A DNA stretch of 64,000 bases from Parapristionchus giblindavisi (lineage: Eukaryota; Nematoda; Chromadorea; Rhabditida; Diplogasteridae). The stretch is taken from the NCBI GenBank assembly GCA_943737045.1, contig CALSFV010000337.1, positions 186,001-250,000 of the forward strand. Direction: 5' to 3'. The translations under genes were made by a program, and so were the position numbers. Shown here one piece after another: positions 34,261 to 45,361 of this stretch (its first letter is position 1; each line of letters opens with the position of its first letter). The notes beneath the pieces were generated by a model. The model ran no database searches and had not been told where the DNA came from. It saw only the letters and a program-made list of their open reading frames with translations.

Positions 34261-34507
34261 GTGCGACTTGAGTTATTGATTGAATTATGTAATGATTTAT
34301 TGATTGAATTATTGATTGAATTATGTATTGATTTATTGATTGCATTATTGATTGAATTAAGTATTGATTTATTGATTGAATTATTGATTGATTTATTGAT
34401 TGAATTATTGATTGATTTATTGATTGAATTATTGATTGATTTATTGATTGAATTATTGATTGAATTATTGTTTGAATTATTGATTGAATTATTGATTGAA
34501 TTATTGA
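34261..34507. repeat. TTGATTGAATTA repeat in intron 9
   Basis: About 20 units of ttgattgaatta or ttgattgattta. The repeat is also seen, shorter, after E9 at 38447 and 56497. Confidence 0.8.
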
Positions 34508-35303
34508 TTAAAAAAAGTTATTGCAGCTCATGTGGTGTTAAAATCTTGTAAAAGTAGAAAAAAGTAGTGTTAATTTCTGATTGTAAAAGTAGTTGGAAAA
34601 GTAGTATGCCTTCGTAATTGACAAACTTTTACAGCAAAAATCCCATTACGAGAGTGTTGGATTACTACTTTTCCAACTACTTTTACAATCAAAAAATTAA
34701 CACTACTTTTACACTTTTCCATCTACTTTTACAAGATTTTAACACCGCATCAGTAAAACACGCTATCTGAGAAAATCCACATAGGTGCGGTATCGATGAA
34801 AAATGAATTTTTCTGTTTTATGTGTGATAATTACAGGCTCCATGAGTGTAGTTCACTGGTACTTGGAAATATCTTCCAATTGAAAATTCGCTTCAGGAGG
34901 TGACCACACAACGATTTGGCGCCTTTTCCTAATTTCGAACCCAATCGATTCGGGAGTGGGTGCAATCGACTCCTTGGCGAATTCTAAGAAACTATTGTCA
35001 AGGAGAGTTTTTTGATCAACGGTCAACGAAGGCTGGAATTTGGGAATTTTCGAAAAAAATTTACATTAAATTAATTCTCACTATTTTCGCATGGCCCAGG
35101 TAGATTTTTTATTTGTTCAATATCTTCTACATATTATATTACACCTTCAGTTTAAAATTCATAATTTAAAAAAAAAATACATATTTTGTGAACGAATCCG
35201 TTTTGTAACGACAATCTGAATTGTGGTGTGTCCCGACGACGTTTCCTAATTCGTCAATTTGGTTTTTCGCTAGTTTTAAATATATTTTGCCGCTGTTCTC
35301 GTC

Positions 35304-35497
35304 ATGACCGAGCTATACAACTACTCCTCGTCTTCAGAGTGCGCCTGCACGGTCTATGTGCTGATCACGTTGTTGATCGTACTTCTCATGTAAGTTTTAC
35401 TCACTTATTCGTGTACGAGCTAGCTTACGGAGTAGTTACCATACTCACGCCGCTCCATGCTCTTTCATGTCGGTTTTATAGACTGATCAGAGAATGA
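35304..35497 (+). CDS. predicted 33-residue single-pass membrane peptide, arm 1
   Basis: Exon 1 (35304-35389) starts MTELYNYSSSSECACT and continues into the hydrophobic VYVLITLLIVLL; the donor is AT|GTAAGT. An 88-92 base intron ends ttttatag, and exon 2 (35482-35497) gives ILIRE and stop. Without splicing the frame stops at once (ATG TAA), giving 29 residues. The layout (short polar N-terminus, one transmembrane helix, tiny charged tail) is that of small membrane-embedded regulators, but I recognise no family. The copy on the other arm differs in exon 1 by one silent change (TCA/TCG), which argues for a real coding origin. Confidence 0.45.
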
Positions 35498-35540
35498 GAG
35501 AGCACGTAAATTATTTTATTTAAACGAGAAAATACGGATA

Positions 35541-35595
35541 TTAGATGAGATTTTCAATAATTTCTTTGCTGCCTTCTCCTTCTTTTCCTTATCAT
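35541..35595 (-). pseudogene. C-terminal Lys-rich exon, arm 1 (converging gene)
   Basis: Acceptor tttattgcag, then DKEKKEKAAKKLLKISS. The stop seen on the other arm is lost by a 4-base difference. It converges on the membrane peptide gene about 45 bases away. Confidence 0.35.
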
Positions 35596-35790
35596 CTGCA
35601 ATAAATAAAATAGTACGAAGAAATAATAAAAAGCATTCAAAATACAAAAAAAATCAAAAGTTACATTGACCAGAAGCAAATACTCATGGGACCGTTAAAC
35701 TTTCTTCATACTGGCAAACTTTCATGGGACCGGTCAAATTTTTTGGGACCCGTAAACTTCCATGGGACCCGTAAAGTAGAACAGAGCCAG

Positions 35791-35895
35791 TACCTCGATG
35801 TAGACATTCATGAGATGTATGTTGCAGAAGCAGCAGATGATATGGAAAAGAAGGAGAAGGCAGCAAAGAAATTATTGAAAATCTCATCTAAATAA
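35791..35895 (+). CDS. C-terminal exon of an unknown gene, arm 2
   Basis: After an acceptor-like gagccag: YLDVDIHEMYVAEAADDMEK, then KEKAAKKLLKISSK and TAA. A shorter version with its own acceptor is on the opposite arm. The Lys/Ala-rich end looks like the tail of a larger gene whose upstream exons are not in the element. Family unknown. Confidence 0.35.
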   Translation, partial: YLDVDIHEMYVAEAADDMEKKEKAAKKLLKISSK

Positions 35896-35938
35896 TATCC
35901 GTATTTTCTCGTTTAAATAAAATATTTTACGTGCTCTC

Positions 35939-36132
35939 TCATTCTCTGATCAGTCTATAGAACCGACATGAAAGAGCATGGAACGGCGTGAGTATGGTGT
36001 CTACTCCGTAAGCTAGCTCGTACACGAATAAGTGAGTAAAACTTACATGAGAAGTACGATCAACAACGTGATCAGCACATAGACCGTGCAGGCGCACTCC
36101 GAAGACGAGGAGTAGTTGTATAGCTCGGTCAT
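35939..36132 (-). CDS. predicted 33-residue single-pass membrane peptide, arm 2
   Basis: Minus strand exon 1 (36047-36132) and exon 2 (35939-35954) match arm 1 in start, donor (GTAAGT), acceptor (ttctatag) and stop. The encoded peptide is identical. Only one synonymous difference is seen in exon 1. Confidence 0.45.
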
Positions 36133-37159
36133 GACGAGAACAGCGGCAAAATATATTTAAAACTAGCGAAAAACCAAATTGACGAATTAGGAAACGTCGT
36201 CGGAGAACACCACAATTCAGATTGTCGTTACAAAACGGATTCGTTCACAAAATATGTATTTTTTTAAAATTATGAATTTTAAACTGAAGGTGTAATATAA
36301 TATGTAGAAGATATTGAACAAATAAAAAATCTACCTGGGCCATGCGATAATAGTGAGAATTAATTTAATGTAAATTTTTTTCGAAAATTCCCAAATTCCA
36401 GCCTTCGTTGACCGTTGATCAAAAAACTCTCCTTGACAATAGTTTCTTAGAATTCGCCAAGGAGTCGATTGCACCCACTCCCGAATCGATTGGGTTCGAA
36501 ATTAGGAAAAGGCGCCAAATCGTTGTGTGGTCACCTCCTGAAGCGAATTTTCAATTGGAAGAAATTTCCAAGTACCAGTGAACTACACTCATGGAGCCTG
36601 TAATTATCACACATAAAACAGAAAAATTCATTTTTCATCGATACCGCACCTATGTGGATTTTCTCAGATAGCGTGTTTTACTGATGCGGTGTTAAAATCT
36701 TGTAAAAGTAGATGGAAAAGTGTAAAAGTAGTGTTAATTTTTTGATTGTAAAAGTAGTTGGAAAAGTAGTAATCCAACACTCGCGTAATGGGATTTTTGC
36801 TGTAAAAGTTTGTCAATTACGAAGGCATACTTCTTTTCCAACTACTTTTACAATCAGAAATTAACACTACTTTTTTTCTACTTTTACAAGATTTTAACAC
36901 CACATGAGCTGCAATAACTTTTTTTTAATTGCTAATTCTATTTCTATGATTCTAATTCTATGATTCTAACAAAAACGTAAATCTATGACGTAAATAACAG
37001 ACGTAAAGATGACCTATTTTGTTAGCTTATTCTTATTTCTATCTCTGAAATTGTTAAAATTAATTAATTAAATGAATTAAAGGTGGAGACCCGCGAATGT
37101 TCATCTCTTCTCTCTTGTCTCTTGCACAAATTCCAAGTGATATGCGAGAAGATAGCGTA

Positions 37160-37247
37160 AGCACTCATCTGCAAAGTGCTCATATTCGTGACGAAGAATG
37201 CAAACGCGGACATGGTCACGGTGAAGTTGCAGCAGAGGGACATCAAG
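37160..37247 (+). pseudogene. DDX42: DDX42-like exon E16, diverged
   Basis: KVLIFVTKNANADMVTVKLQ then QRDIK; donor GC instead of GT (caagcgag). The first bases before AAAGTGCTC are replaced by unrelated sequence. Confidence 0.75.
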
Positions 37248-37938
37248 CGAGATTCCGGTTTCATGCGATGATGTTGTAGTAATGGGGTTGTAGCAAACTT
37301 CAATTTGTTCGTTTCCCCATGAACATCATCATATTCAATTCCACCATATTTTGTTGATGAATATTTTTTATAAATCGAAATAACAATAATTATTATTGTT
37401 ATTATGGTGGCTAGCGACATGTCTGGTTCGATCTTTGATATTTGACCCTTCTCTCAAGCTTGAATAGACTACTCACACGCAGCGATTGTGTTCTGCCCGC
37501 TATTTTAGTGTTTCACATAGGTGCTGAATTAGGCTGGTTGCGCTTCTAGTTGCTTTGACCGTTGCAACGATTGACCGTATAAAATACACTTGTTTTTTGG
37601 TACGAGAGTAGCCACTGCGCCCTTCTATAATATAATTAATTAGAGAGAGTCCAAGCGAGATAGCACGTAGATCAGAGAGAGTGCGAGGAATGGAAGGGAA
37701 GGAAATGGGGGTTGATCGAAAACACTTCTGCGTTTTCGAGCCATTAGCAAGGCAATTATGCAAGTACATTTTATACGGACCATAGCAAGGCAATTTCGAA
37801 CAAGTGCATTCTATACAGACAATACACGCGTTGTATTTATAATTTATTGAATTGATCGAACTCAAGTAAATATGGGGGCGAATAAATCAATAAATCAATA
37901 ATGAAAGTGAATAAATCAATAATCTGATCATCGATTAG

Positions 37939-38042
37939 GTTGGTCCTGCTGCACGGAGACATGCTGCACCTCGAGAGGAACGAGCATCTGAAGACGTTCC
38001 GAGGCAAGCACGTACATCTCTTGGTGGCTACCGATGTGGCAG
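37939..38042 (+). pseudogene. DDX42: DDX42-like exon E17
   Basis: LVLLHGDMLHLERNEHLKTF then VATDVAA, normal acceptor and donor. It is followed by E9 at 38331, not by E18. Confidence 0.85.
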
Positions 38043-38330
38043 GTTTGATCTTTGATCTTTGGACTTTGATCTTTGATCTTTCTCTCTCTCTCTCTAGGCT
38101 TATTATTAGTAAAGCTAATAGACTATCTAATATGTTGCCCAAATATCATCAATATTCTCTCATGATAGAGAATGCAGAAAGACTGTTTTCAACCTGCTGT
38201 TTTATAGTTTCAAGTAGGTATTGAGTTAGGGTAGTTGTTGTTCTAGTTGATCAGAACGTGAATAACGCACAGCCTAATCAATGTGTTGAACTTCGCACTT
38301 TGATCTTTGATCTTTGATCTTTGTAGACAG

Positions 38331-38446
38331 CGGTTCACGGTGTACAGAAGCTAGTGGCGTCGTTTGCCCATCTCGGTTTCGCCGATGGTCTCATGAAGGA
38401 GATTCGAAAGAGCGAATACGAACATCCGACGCCCATTCAGTCACAG
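38331..38446 (+). pseudogene. DDX42: DDX42-like exon E9
   Basis: VHGVQKLVASFAHLGFADGL then MKEIRKSEYEHPTPIQSQ. The Q motif is intact; PKPV has become QKLV. Confidence 0.85.
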
Positions 38447-39448
38447 GTGAGAATGAGTTATTGATTGATGTATTGATTTATTGATTATTGTTAATTATGC
38501 AATTCTTGCATGATTGCCGCGTGAAAATGCAGTAGAAAGTCTTGATCGAGCAATCTTTCTCTTTCGTTGTTAAAGAGTACTGAGATTTTTTTAAACATTT
38601 AAACACATTTACCAAAAGTAGGCTCTAATTAAAATATAAAATATGATAGAATAAGAAATTATGAGATGTTGATATGAATATCTACAGTGCATAGTTTGTG
38701 TTTCCCTACATACGTCGGCAACGTCTGTCGCTGGAAGTTAAAATCGGGAGGGTTGGACGCAAAAAATACATTTTCGAGTGAATTTTGGCTAAATCGTTGT
38801 TGTTTGCCAAAATCGAGTGGTCCTTGTCGCCAGCGGCAATGCCGCCCGCGTATGTATGCCAATACTGGGAGAGCGGTCGGAACTTCTTCGGTTTCTGGCC
38901 ACCCCCACCCACCCCCCCCCCCCGGCTTGGCACAACGCTTAAACATTAACATATGACGAAATTTCGATTTTTGAGGCATGTGGGTCATTGATCTCAGCGG
39001 GGTCGACTCACCGTTTACACATATTTTAAAGAAGGAGTCCCATGAGTTGGCGTGACAGACTCCCACAACAATCAACATGGGATAGAATGATAATATTGTA
39101 TGGAAATAAGCGTAAGTGACAATGCGAATGTGAGAGAGTCAAGTATGCAAATCGATATACACTCTCTATTTGCCTGAAAAGTTGTACTTTCAATGCGCAT
39201 AACAAGCTTCAAACATATCATCACGCAATATGAAATATGCCGTTCGGTTCATGTGATAAATCTCTATCATTCTACCCGAACAGTCTTGTTACGAAAAAAC
39301 TCGAGGGTCTCCATCTTTAAGCCACTTATTGATTTCTAGCAAAGCCAAGCCCCTTCAGTGGTGCCGGTCTCATATGAATTCATGCAGAATTTTCATGATT
39401 TAATCTTTTTTTTTTATCTTTGATCTCTCAACCTTTTCGTTCATTCAG
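38447..39448. other. intron 9 with inserted repeats, no gene seen
   Basis: 38690-38935 contains an imperfect inverted pair (ctacatacgtcggcaacg against gcggcaatgccgcccgcgtatgt) and a C12 run at 38918. 39230-39300 (tctatcattctacccgaacag) matches 52985-53045 in reverse. Confidence 0.4.
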
Positions 39449-39562
39449 TTCAATTCCTTCCGGGGTCGTGACGTTCTGGGCATCGCGAAGACGGGCTCGG
39501 GTAAGACGGCGTCATATCTGTGGCCACCCATTGTCCATATCATGGATTAGCCTGATCTACAG
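39449..39562 (+). pseudogene. DDX42: DDX42-like exon E10 (Walker A) with a stop
   Basis: [20 protein letters not shown] then [20 protein letters not shown]. Human DDX42 has [29 protein letters not shown], so CAG has become TAG. This is the only copy of the ATP-binding P-loop exon in the window. Donor gtattg; no following exon with PTREL is found. Confidence 0.9.
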
Positions 39563-39679
39563 GTATTGACCAGTCTTTTTATATGGTTGTATGAGTTATG
39601 AGAAAGCTTGTCGCTCTAATGGTGTAACCTGGTAGATTCCGGTCGCTCAAATCCCTGAAAGCGCCTGGACCTTTCTGAG

Positions 39680-40030
39680 CTCACGTTAGTTCAGCCTCTG
39701 TAATAGCAGGGCACCAATGAAATATCGTTTTCCACCGCTGGCAAAAGTTTTAGAAAAAAAGATTGAATATAAACAGGGCGAGGAGGATGCCAGACGGGTT
39801 TGGTGGGATTCATTAGAGAGGATGTGTGTGCGCGATGACATCCAATGATTGTCTCTATCGCACTCTCCGCCGCGCTACCAAACCTGTCTGAGGTGCGCCG
39901 CTCTGCCTAATGACTATCGTCTCATTATTCCAAAACACACCAAGGCGCGCACCATGGAATTGGAAAGTCGCCTTCAGCATTCCTTTTGCCCCGCTATTCC
40001 CATCTCTTTCACATTTTGAGCTAACGTGAG
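39680..40030. repeat. CTCACGTTAG MITE, copy 1
   Basis: Ends ctcacgttagttcagcctctg and acattttgagctaacgtgag. The body (ggatgccagacgggtt, gtctgaggtgcgccgc) recurs at 51815-52154. Confidence 0.65.
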
Positions 40031-40217
40031 CTGCAATCTCTTTCACATCTTTCTTGAGTATTCATTTTAAATCATCATTATGTTTCGAAGTGCTGTATTA
40101 ATGCCTTCCAACTAAAGACTGCCTATTTTGCTAGCTTATTCTTATTTTTTTGTCTTGAAATTGTCAAAATTAATTAATTAAATGAATTAAATTTATTTAT
40201 TTATTTATTAAATTAAG

Positions 40218-41564
40218 GGTCGTATCATCGATTTGGAGATCGGCGCTACCAACTTCACCAGTGTCACCTATTTCGTGTTCGATGAGGCCGACCGTATGTT
40301 CGACATGGGATTCGGTGCGTGATCAAAGATCAAAGATCAACTATTGTGACCTTATTGCAAGATCAAAGATCAACCCCGGAATCTTTATTCAATTAGCTAC
40401 CGTATCCGCATGCATTTTGCAAAGCTTTGACTATTTCACCTGTATGAAGTTGAGAGGCGCAAGTGGAGTCGATCTCTGACCATATTCGACCCGATCGCCA
40501 GAGTCTCATGTTCTCGGCCACATTCAAGTCGGTAGAGATCAAAGATCAAAGATCAAACTCTCCAGTTTTGTCTTGTTTATGCCTGAGCGTTTTATATGTA
40601 TTGGGTCAAACAACTATTGATTGATTGAACTATTCATTTATTGATTGCTTTTCAGGTGGAAGGTCTGGCGAGAGCGGCGCTACACGATCCGGTCAGAATC
40701 GTACAAGGAGAGGTGAGTCGGCGGATTACTGTAGCATCGATCCAATCAAACGATATTCACTCCAAGACCTACCGTATTCCTCCTTTCCAGGTGGGAGAAG
40801 CCAATGAGGATATTGAGCAGCACATGGAGGTTCTGCCCTCACAAGATGCCAAATGGGACTGGCTCACGGGGCGATTGGTCCAATTCGTGGCCGGTGAGTT
40901 AAACTTTGATCTTTGATCTTTAATCACTGATCTTTGATCTTCAAGCCGGCAAAGTGCTCATATTCGTGATGAAGAAGGCGAACGCGGACATCGTCGCGGC
41001 GAAGTTGCAGCAGAGGGACTTCAAGTGAGATTACGGTTTCATGATCTGATGTTGTAGTGAAGGGGTTGTAGCTGACTTCAATATTTCTTCTACCACGCAA
41101 ACAGCATCATAATCAGCAATCGTAGTTGAATAATTTATATAAATCGAAGTAATTATTATTATTATTATTATTATTATGGTGGTAACCGACATGGCTGGTT
41201 CGATCTTTGCAGCGATTGCGTTCTGCCTGCTATTTTAGTGTTTCACCTAGGAGCTGAATTAGGTTGGTTGCTGAATTGGGTTAGTTGTTGGGATCCGTAT
41301 AATCTTTGTATTGACCGAATAAATTACACTTGTTTTTGGTACGAGAGTAGCCACTTGTATTTACAATTTATTGAATAAATCGAAATCAAGTAGATGTGGG
41401 CGAATAATTCAATAAGTCAATAATGATCATTAAATAATCAATAATCTGATCATCGATTAGGTTGGTTCTGTTGCACGGAGACATGCTGCAGCACGAGAGG
41501 AACGAGCATCTGAAGACGTTCCGAGGCAAGCACGTACATCTCATGGTGGCTACCGATGTGGCAG
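40218..41564 (+). pseudogene. DDX42: DDX42-like run E12-E17, best-preserved run
   Basis: E12 40218-40314 ([13 protein letters not shown]; one codon lost before EIGATNF), E13 40455-40531 (SISDHIRPDRQSLMFSATF), E14 40656-40712, E15 40791-40893 (VGEANEDIEQHMEVLPSQDA, KWDWLTGRLVQF), E16 40946-41024 (GKVLIFVMKKANADIV) and E17 41461-41564 (LVLLHGDMLQHERNEH, VATDVAA). All junctions are in frame with GT donors and AG acceptors. It covers DEAD, SAT and the RecA2 domain to motif V, but lacks E10-E11 in frame before it and E18-E20 after it, so it cannot make a helicase alone. Confidence 0.88.
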
Positions 41565-41766
41565 GTTTGATCTTTGATCTTTGTCTTATGGTCTTTGGTC
41601 TTTGATCTTTGATCTTTATCTAGGCTTATTGTTAGTAACACTAATAGGCTATCTCAATAAGATTTTACCAATTATCATCAATATTCTCTCATGATAGAGA
41701 ATACGTAAGGACTGTGTCATGTTTCTTAATTTACATTTTTTTTAAACATTTTAATAGAAACTTTGA

Positions 41767-41921
41767 GTGGCCATGATAAAGAACGCATTCAAGGTACGGT
41801 ATGATGGGGTTGGATTACTGTACGATCGATTACATCAGAACTAGCGTTATTCCTCCGTAGTGCGAGAGAATGTATAGAGAAGCGGTGATCTGGTTTATTG
41901 ATTTATTGGTTGATTTATTGG

Positions 41922-41955
<34 letters not shown>

Positions 41956-41985
41956 TCAGGCATCGTTCCAAGCCACGTTCACCCG
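41767..41985 (+). pseudogene. DDX42: DDX42-like stubs of E21 and E22
   Basis: 41767-41793 is the end of E21 (VAMIKNAFK) with donor and the usual intron-21 start (gtacggtatgatgggg). E22 begins at 41960 (ASFQATFTR) and breaks at about 41985 into palindrome-element sequence (acctatgtggattttctc). Confidence 0.75.
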
Positions 41986-42410
41986 CACCTATGTGGATTT
42001 TCTCAGATATCGTGATATATGTGTCTCAATGGTATATATTTTTTTTAAATAGGACAAAATATCATCCATAAAATTACAAAAGATAAAGATTTTTTCAATG
42101 AATAACCAATGAAGGTATTATCTGTTTCACTAACATGTACAGCCATACTTTCAATGCACAATACACAATATATGAGTACTCAAATGTTTATCACAGTTTC
42201 AGTTTGGATACATTTATCAATAGTAGGTTTCTCTGATATGCATGTCGGTCCACTCCTGACTTCTTGCTTGTCTCCGCAAATGTTTATTGTATAGTAGAAA
42301 TTGAGAATTGAGGACGATTTGGAATAGATATGGATGATGTAGATAATCTTCTGTAGATCAATCTATTTCACAACTATGCTACAAATGAAGATATTAGTAA
42401 ATTGATACAA
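41986..42410. other. no gene seen
   Basis: AT-rich sequence after the broken E22; no exon or repeat recognised beyond the short palindrome-element fragment at its left end. Confidence 0.4.
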
Positions 42411-42538
42411 CACACAGAGAAATAAGTGTTATCCACGGAGCATAAGACCTGAAAAGTGTTATATTTAACACCTTTTGAGCTCAAATATATCACTTTTCAG
42501 GTCTTATGCTCCGTGGATAACACTTATTTCTCTGTGTG
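42411..42538. repeat. 128-base foldback MITE, copy 1
   Basis: Ends cacacagagaaataagtg and cacttatttctctgtgtg. The arms are exact reverse complements through 'ttatccacggagcataagac' to a central gagctc. A second copy is at 49677-49802. Confidence 0.85.
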
Positions 42539-43351
42539 AAGTGAACACTTCGGCTTACCTTATTGAATATAACATGCATTGCACTGAAAAGATTATAATC
42601 GGAAGATTTCCTGAATATCGACTGATTTTACGATGGATACGGTAATTAGATTGCATACCTAGTGTGGTCGCATCCTCGATTAGGTAAGAATAAATAACAT
42701 AATAATATCTTATACTGTGATCTTTGATCTTTTCAAAAGATCATAGATCACAATAACTGATGAAAATGCTGTAAATTGGGATCAAATGAATTGCCAATCG
42801 ATTTTAATTATCGATCGGCAATTCGTTTCATCCCTGTCAATTATTGATTGATTTAAGTGTTTTCTGCACGCACGATTTTGTTTACATTCACACACAACAT
42901 CACGTGTACTGTTTCATTGCATTTGCATACGACAGTCCGGGCTGTCTACTCTCCGCTTTAGTTCAATTTGCATACACACCGCGCATTAACCAGGCTGATC
43001 ACAGATTTGCATACCGCGCCACATCAGCCAATTTTCATTCCAGCGGCCAATTTTTAGTCCAACGAGCAAAATTCAGTCCAGCTGCCAATTTTCAGTCCAT
43101 CACTCCACATAGTTCCCCCCCCAGTCCATATAGCTTCTCGCCACCCCCTCCTACCCGATAAGCTATTATTAATCATCTCTTCACCGATCAATCTAATTAA
43201 ATGGAGCTCCATTCACTAACTAATTTTACCGTACCACATAATCAATTCCCAGTCCAGCCCATCCCCGCCAAGTCCAAGCAGCCTTCCCCACCCCTCTTCT
43301 TTACCCATCTCCACTCCTTTAGCTAAAAAAAGAGAAATTGATTAGGATTAA
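42539..43351. other. no gene seen; pyrimidine-rich in the second half
   Basis: 42720-42755 has a palindromic gatctttgatctttt/aaaagatcatagatc, and 42780-42840 an inverted attgccaatcgatttt/cgatcggcaattc. 43010-43320 is rich in 'ccagtcca/cagtccag' repeats without a coherent frame. Confidence 0.4.
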
Positions 43352-44472
43352 TTAATTAATTGAAAATATGAAAGGAATTGAAGATAATGCCCTGTGTTGT
43401 TGAAAATTTTCCTTCCGAAATCCCATCGTCGTAGGTGGATTGTTTTTCATTGTTACGGCCCTCGCGTTGCCCAGATGTTCTTTAAGACGATCAATTAGAA
43501 GAATATCGATTACATAAGAAATATGCCAATCAATCAATAATATTATACCTCCGTTGATGGTAGATCATTTATGCCCTGTGATCCCCACGTCCCTCGTTGA
43601 AGAGTATTCGTGTCGGCAGCATCCTCCTGAATCTATAATAGAAGAATATCGATTAAATGAGAAATATGCCAATCAATCAATAATATTATACCTCCGTTGA
43701 TGGTAGATCATTTATGCCCTGTGATCCCCACGTCCCTCGTTGAAGAGTATTCGTGTCGGCAGCATCCTCCTGAATCTATAATAGAAGAATATCGATTAAA
43801 TGAGAAATATGCCAATCAATCAATAAATTATACCTCGATTGTGGTAGATCACTGGTGTTTGTAGATCGTCTCGTCCTCCGTCGCTGTTGTAGTCGTCGCA
43901 GCGTCGTCCTCGTCATCCTAAAATAATATCGATTACATCAGAAACACGTCAATCAATCAATAATATTATACCTCGATTGTGGTAGATCACTGGTGTTTGT
44001 AGATCGTCTCGTCCTCCGTCGTTGTTGTAGTCGTCTCAGCGTCGTCCTCGTCATCCTAAAATAATATCGATTACATCAGAAACACGTCAATCAATCAATA
44101 ATATTATACCTCGATTGTGGTAGATCACTGGTGTTTGTAGATCGTCTCGTCCTCCGTCGCTGTTGTAGTCGTCGCAGCGTCGTCCTCGTCATCCTAAAAT
44201 AATATCGATTACATCAGAAACACGTCAATCAATCAATAATATTATACCTCGATTGTGGTAGATCACTGGTGTTTGTAGATCGTCTCGTCCTCCGTCGTTG
44301 TTGTAGTCGTCGCAGCGTCGTCCTCGTCATCCTAAAATAATATCGATTACACCAGAAACACGTCAATCAATCAATAATATTATACCTCCGTTAACGGTAG
44401 ATCATTCATTTCTTGTAGCTCCTCACATCCCTCGTTGATGAATCGTCGTTGAAGTGATCGTGACGTCATCAT
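43352..44472 (-). CDS. unknown gene with tandem array of 84-base exons
   Basis: Minus strand. Seven exon-like units with GT donors (gtataat) and AG acceptors: 44386-44472, 44248-44331, 44110-44193, 43972-44055, 43834-43917, 43692-43775 and 43549-43632. The last six are exactly 84 bases; introns are 54-59 bases and nearly identical. The first unit can start MMTSRSLQRRFINEGCEE and end MNDLPLTE. The last two read IQEDAADTNTLQRGTWGSQG ... NDLPSTE. The middle four are open only in the frame containing LRRLQQRRRTRR ... SDLPQS, and the two differences among them I checked are silent in that frame. Shared LQR and DLP motifs show common origin. Phases of the first, middle and last groups do not match one another, so either exons are used alternatively or the array is decaying. 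A further piece, RLKEHLGNARAV onward, may end the gene near 43352. Function unknown. Confidence 0.4.
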
Positions 44473-45024
44473 TCATTGAACTGCTGTTCCATGAATGATT
44501 CCTTTACCTCCATTCAACCCCCCCCCCCACCTCTAATCTATGTGACACGCCACCCATACCGTAGGTCCCCCAACTACCACTGCGTCATTTTACAGCAATT
44601 TTCAATTCGTGATGCTGTGTGTGAATTTTTCGCATTTTCATTTTCGGGCCCGGGCCATTTTTCACGCTTCCACAGTACACTTTTCACGCAATGACTGGGC
44701 CCCGCCATTGCATGGAAAGTGTAAAGTGATTTATTTTCATAGTTATGCTCTTTCGCATGACACGATTAGACCTACAGTAATCATTGGAGACAGTGTGTGG
44801 CTTTTAGGATTAAAGATCAGTTACCGGAGAACTTGACCATGGTAATAAGACTCCTTGAGCGCCGTCAAGTAATCATTATTGAGTGTATGCTTTGTAACCG
44901 GACAATTAACATGCAGCGAAACCGGCATAAACAACACGCTTCTTCACACTGCCCAAATGGAATATTAACATATTACGGTAGGCCCTGAAAGGAAAGTGAG
45001 GTATACGGTAGGTGTGTACGGTAC
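44473..45024. other. intron or spacer, no exon seen
   Basis: A C10 run at 44519, and 'ttttcacgcaatgactgggccccgccattgcatggaaagtgt' (44681-44722), an imperfect hairpin. 44812-44980 has some open frame but no clear splice sites. Confidence 0.3.
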
Positions 45025-45361
45025 CTTGGACTCAATCGACGAGGATGGTGTAGAACTCCAATAGACATATTCGTAGCGACTTCCATCATTGAGGTACATC
45101 CACGCTGAAGTGCTTTCCGATCGATAAACGATATATCGATTAGATCAGAAATATCAAATCAATCAATAATACCTTGGTTGAATGTAGATCACGATCAATA
45201 CTTTTGCTGTATTTCTCGTCTCGACGCCATCGTCGATGGTACGGCTTCCCTGAAGAATTATCGATTAGCTCAGGAATATTCAAATCAATCCAATGCTACC
45301 TTCTGTATTTGATCAAGCGATAATGAAATGATCCAATCTCGAAAGGCATCGGATCGATATT
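45025..45361 (-). CDS. three further exons of the same unknown gene
   Basis: Minus strand, right to left: 45300-45361 (NIDPMPFEIGSFHYRLIKYR), 45173-45249 (in frame: REAVPSTMASRREIQQKY then stop, or another frame open through LIVIYIQP), and 45025-45112 (LQRGCTSMMEVATNMSIGVL). All have GT-AG borders and introns resembling those of the 84-base array (attgattgatt, atcgat). LQRG links the last one to the array exons. Confidence 0.4.

Larger units (their letters stand above)
34508..36929. mobile_element. 2.4 kb palindromic element carrying gene pieces
   Basis: Ends ttaaaaaaagttattgcagc and gctgcaataacttttttttaa. Arms of about 1.1 kb are nearly exact reverse complements and carry hairpin-rich ends (cttgtaaaagtag). 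Inside each arm is a short spliced open frame, described separately. The centre (35600-35790) is unique and has four 'gggacc(c)gt' repeats. A fragment of this element's arm (acctatgtggattttctcaga) is fused to E22 at 41986. Confidence 0.75.

Noticed and set aside
35228..35497. 89-codon frame overlapping the micropeptide gene
   Set aside because: It lies in another frame and lacks a domain; the micropeptide frame has conserved splice sites on both arms.
43549..44386. CRISPR-like array
   Set aside because: The units are 138-143 bases and both 'repeat' and 'spacer' are conserved; splice borders explain the pattern better.
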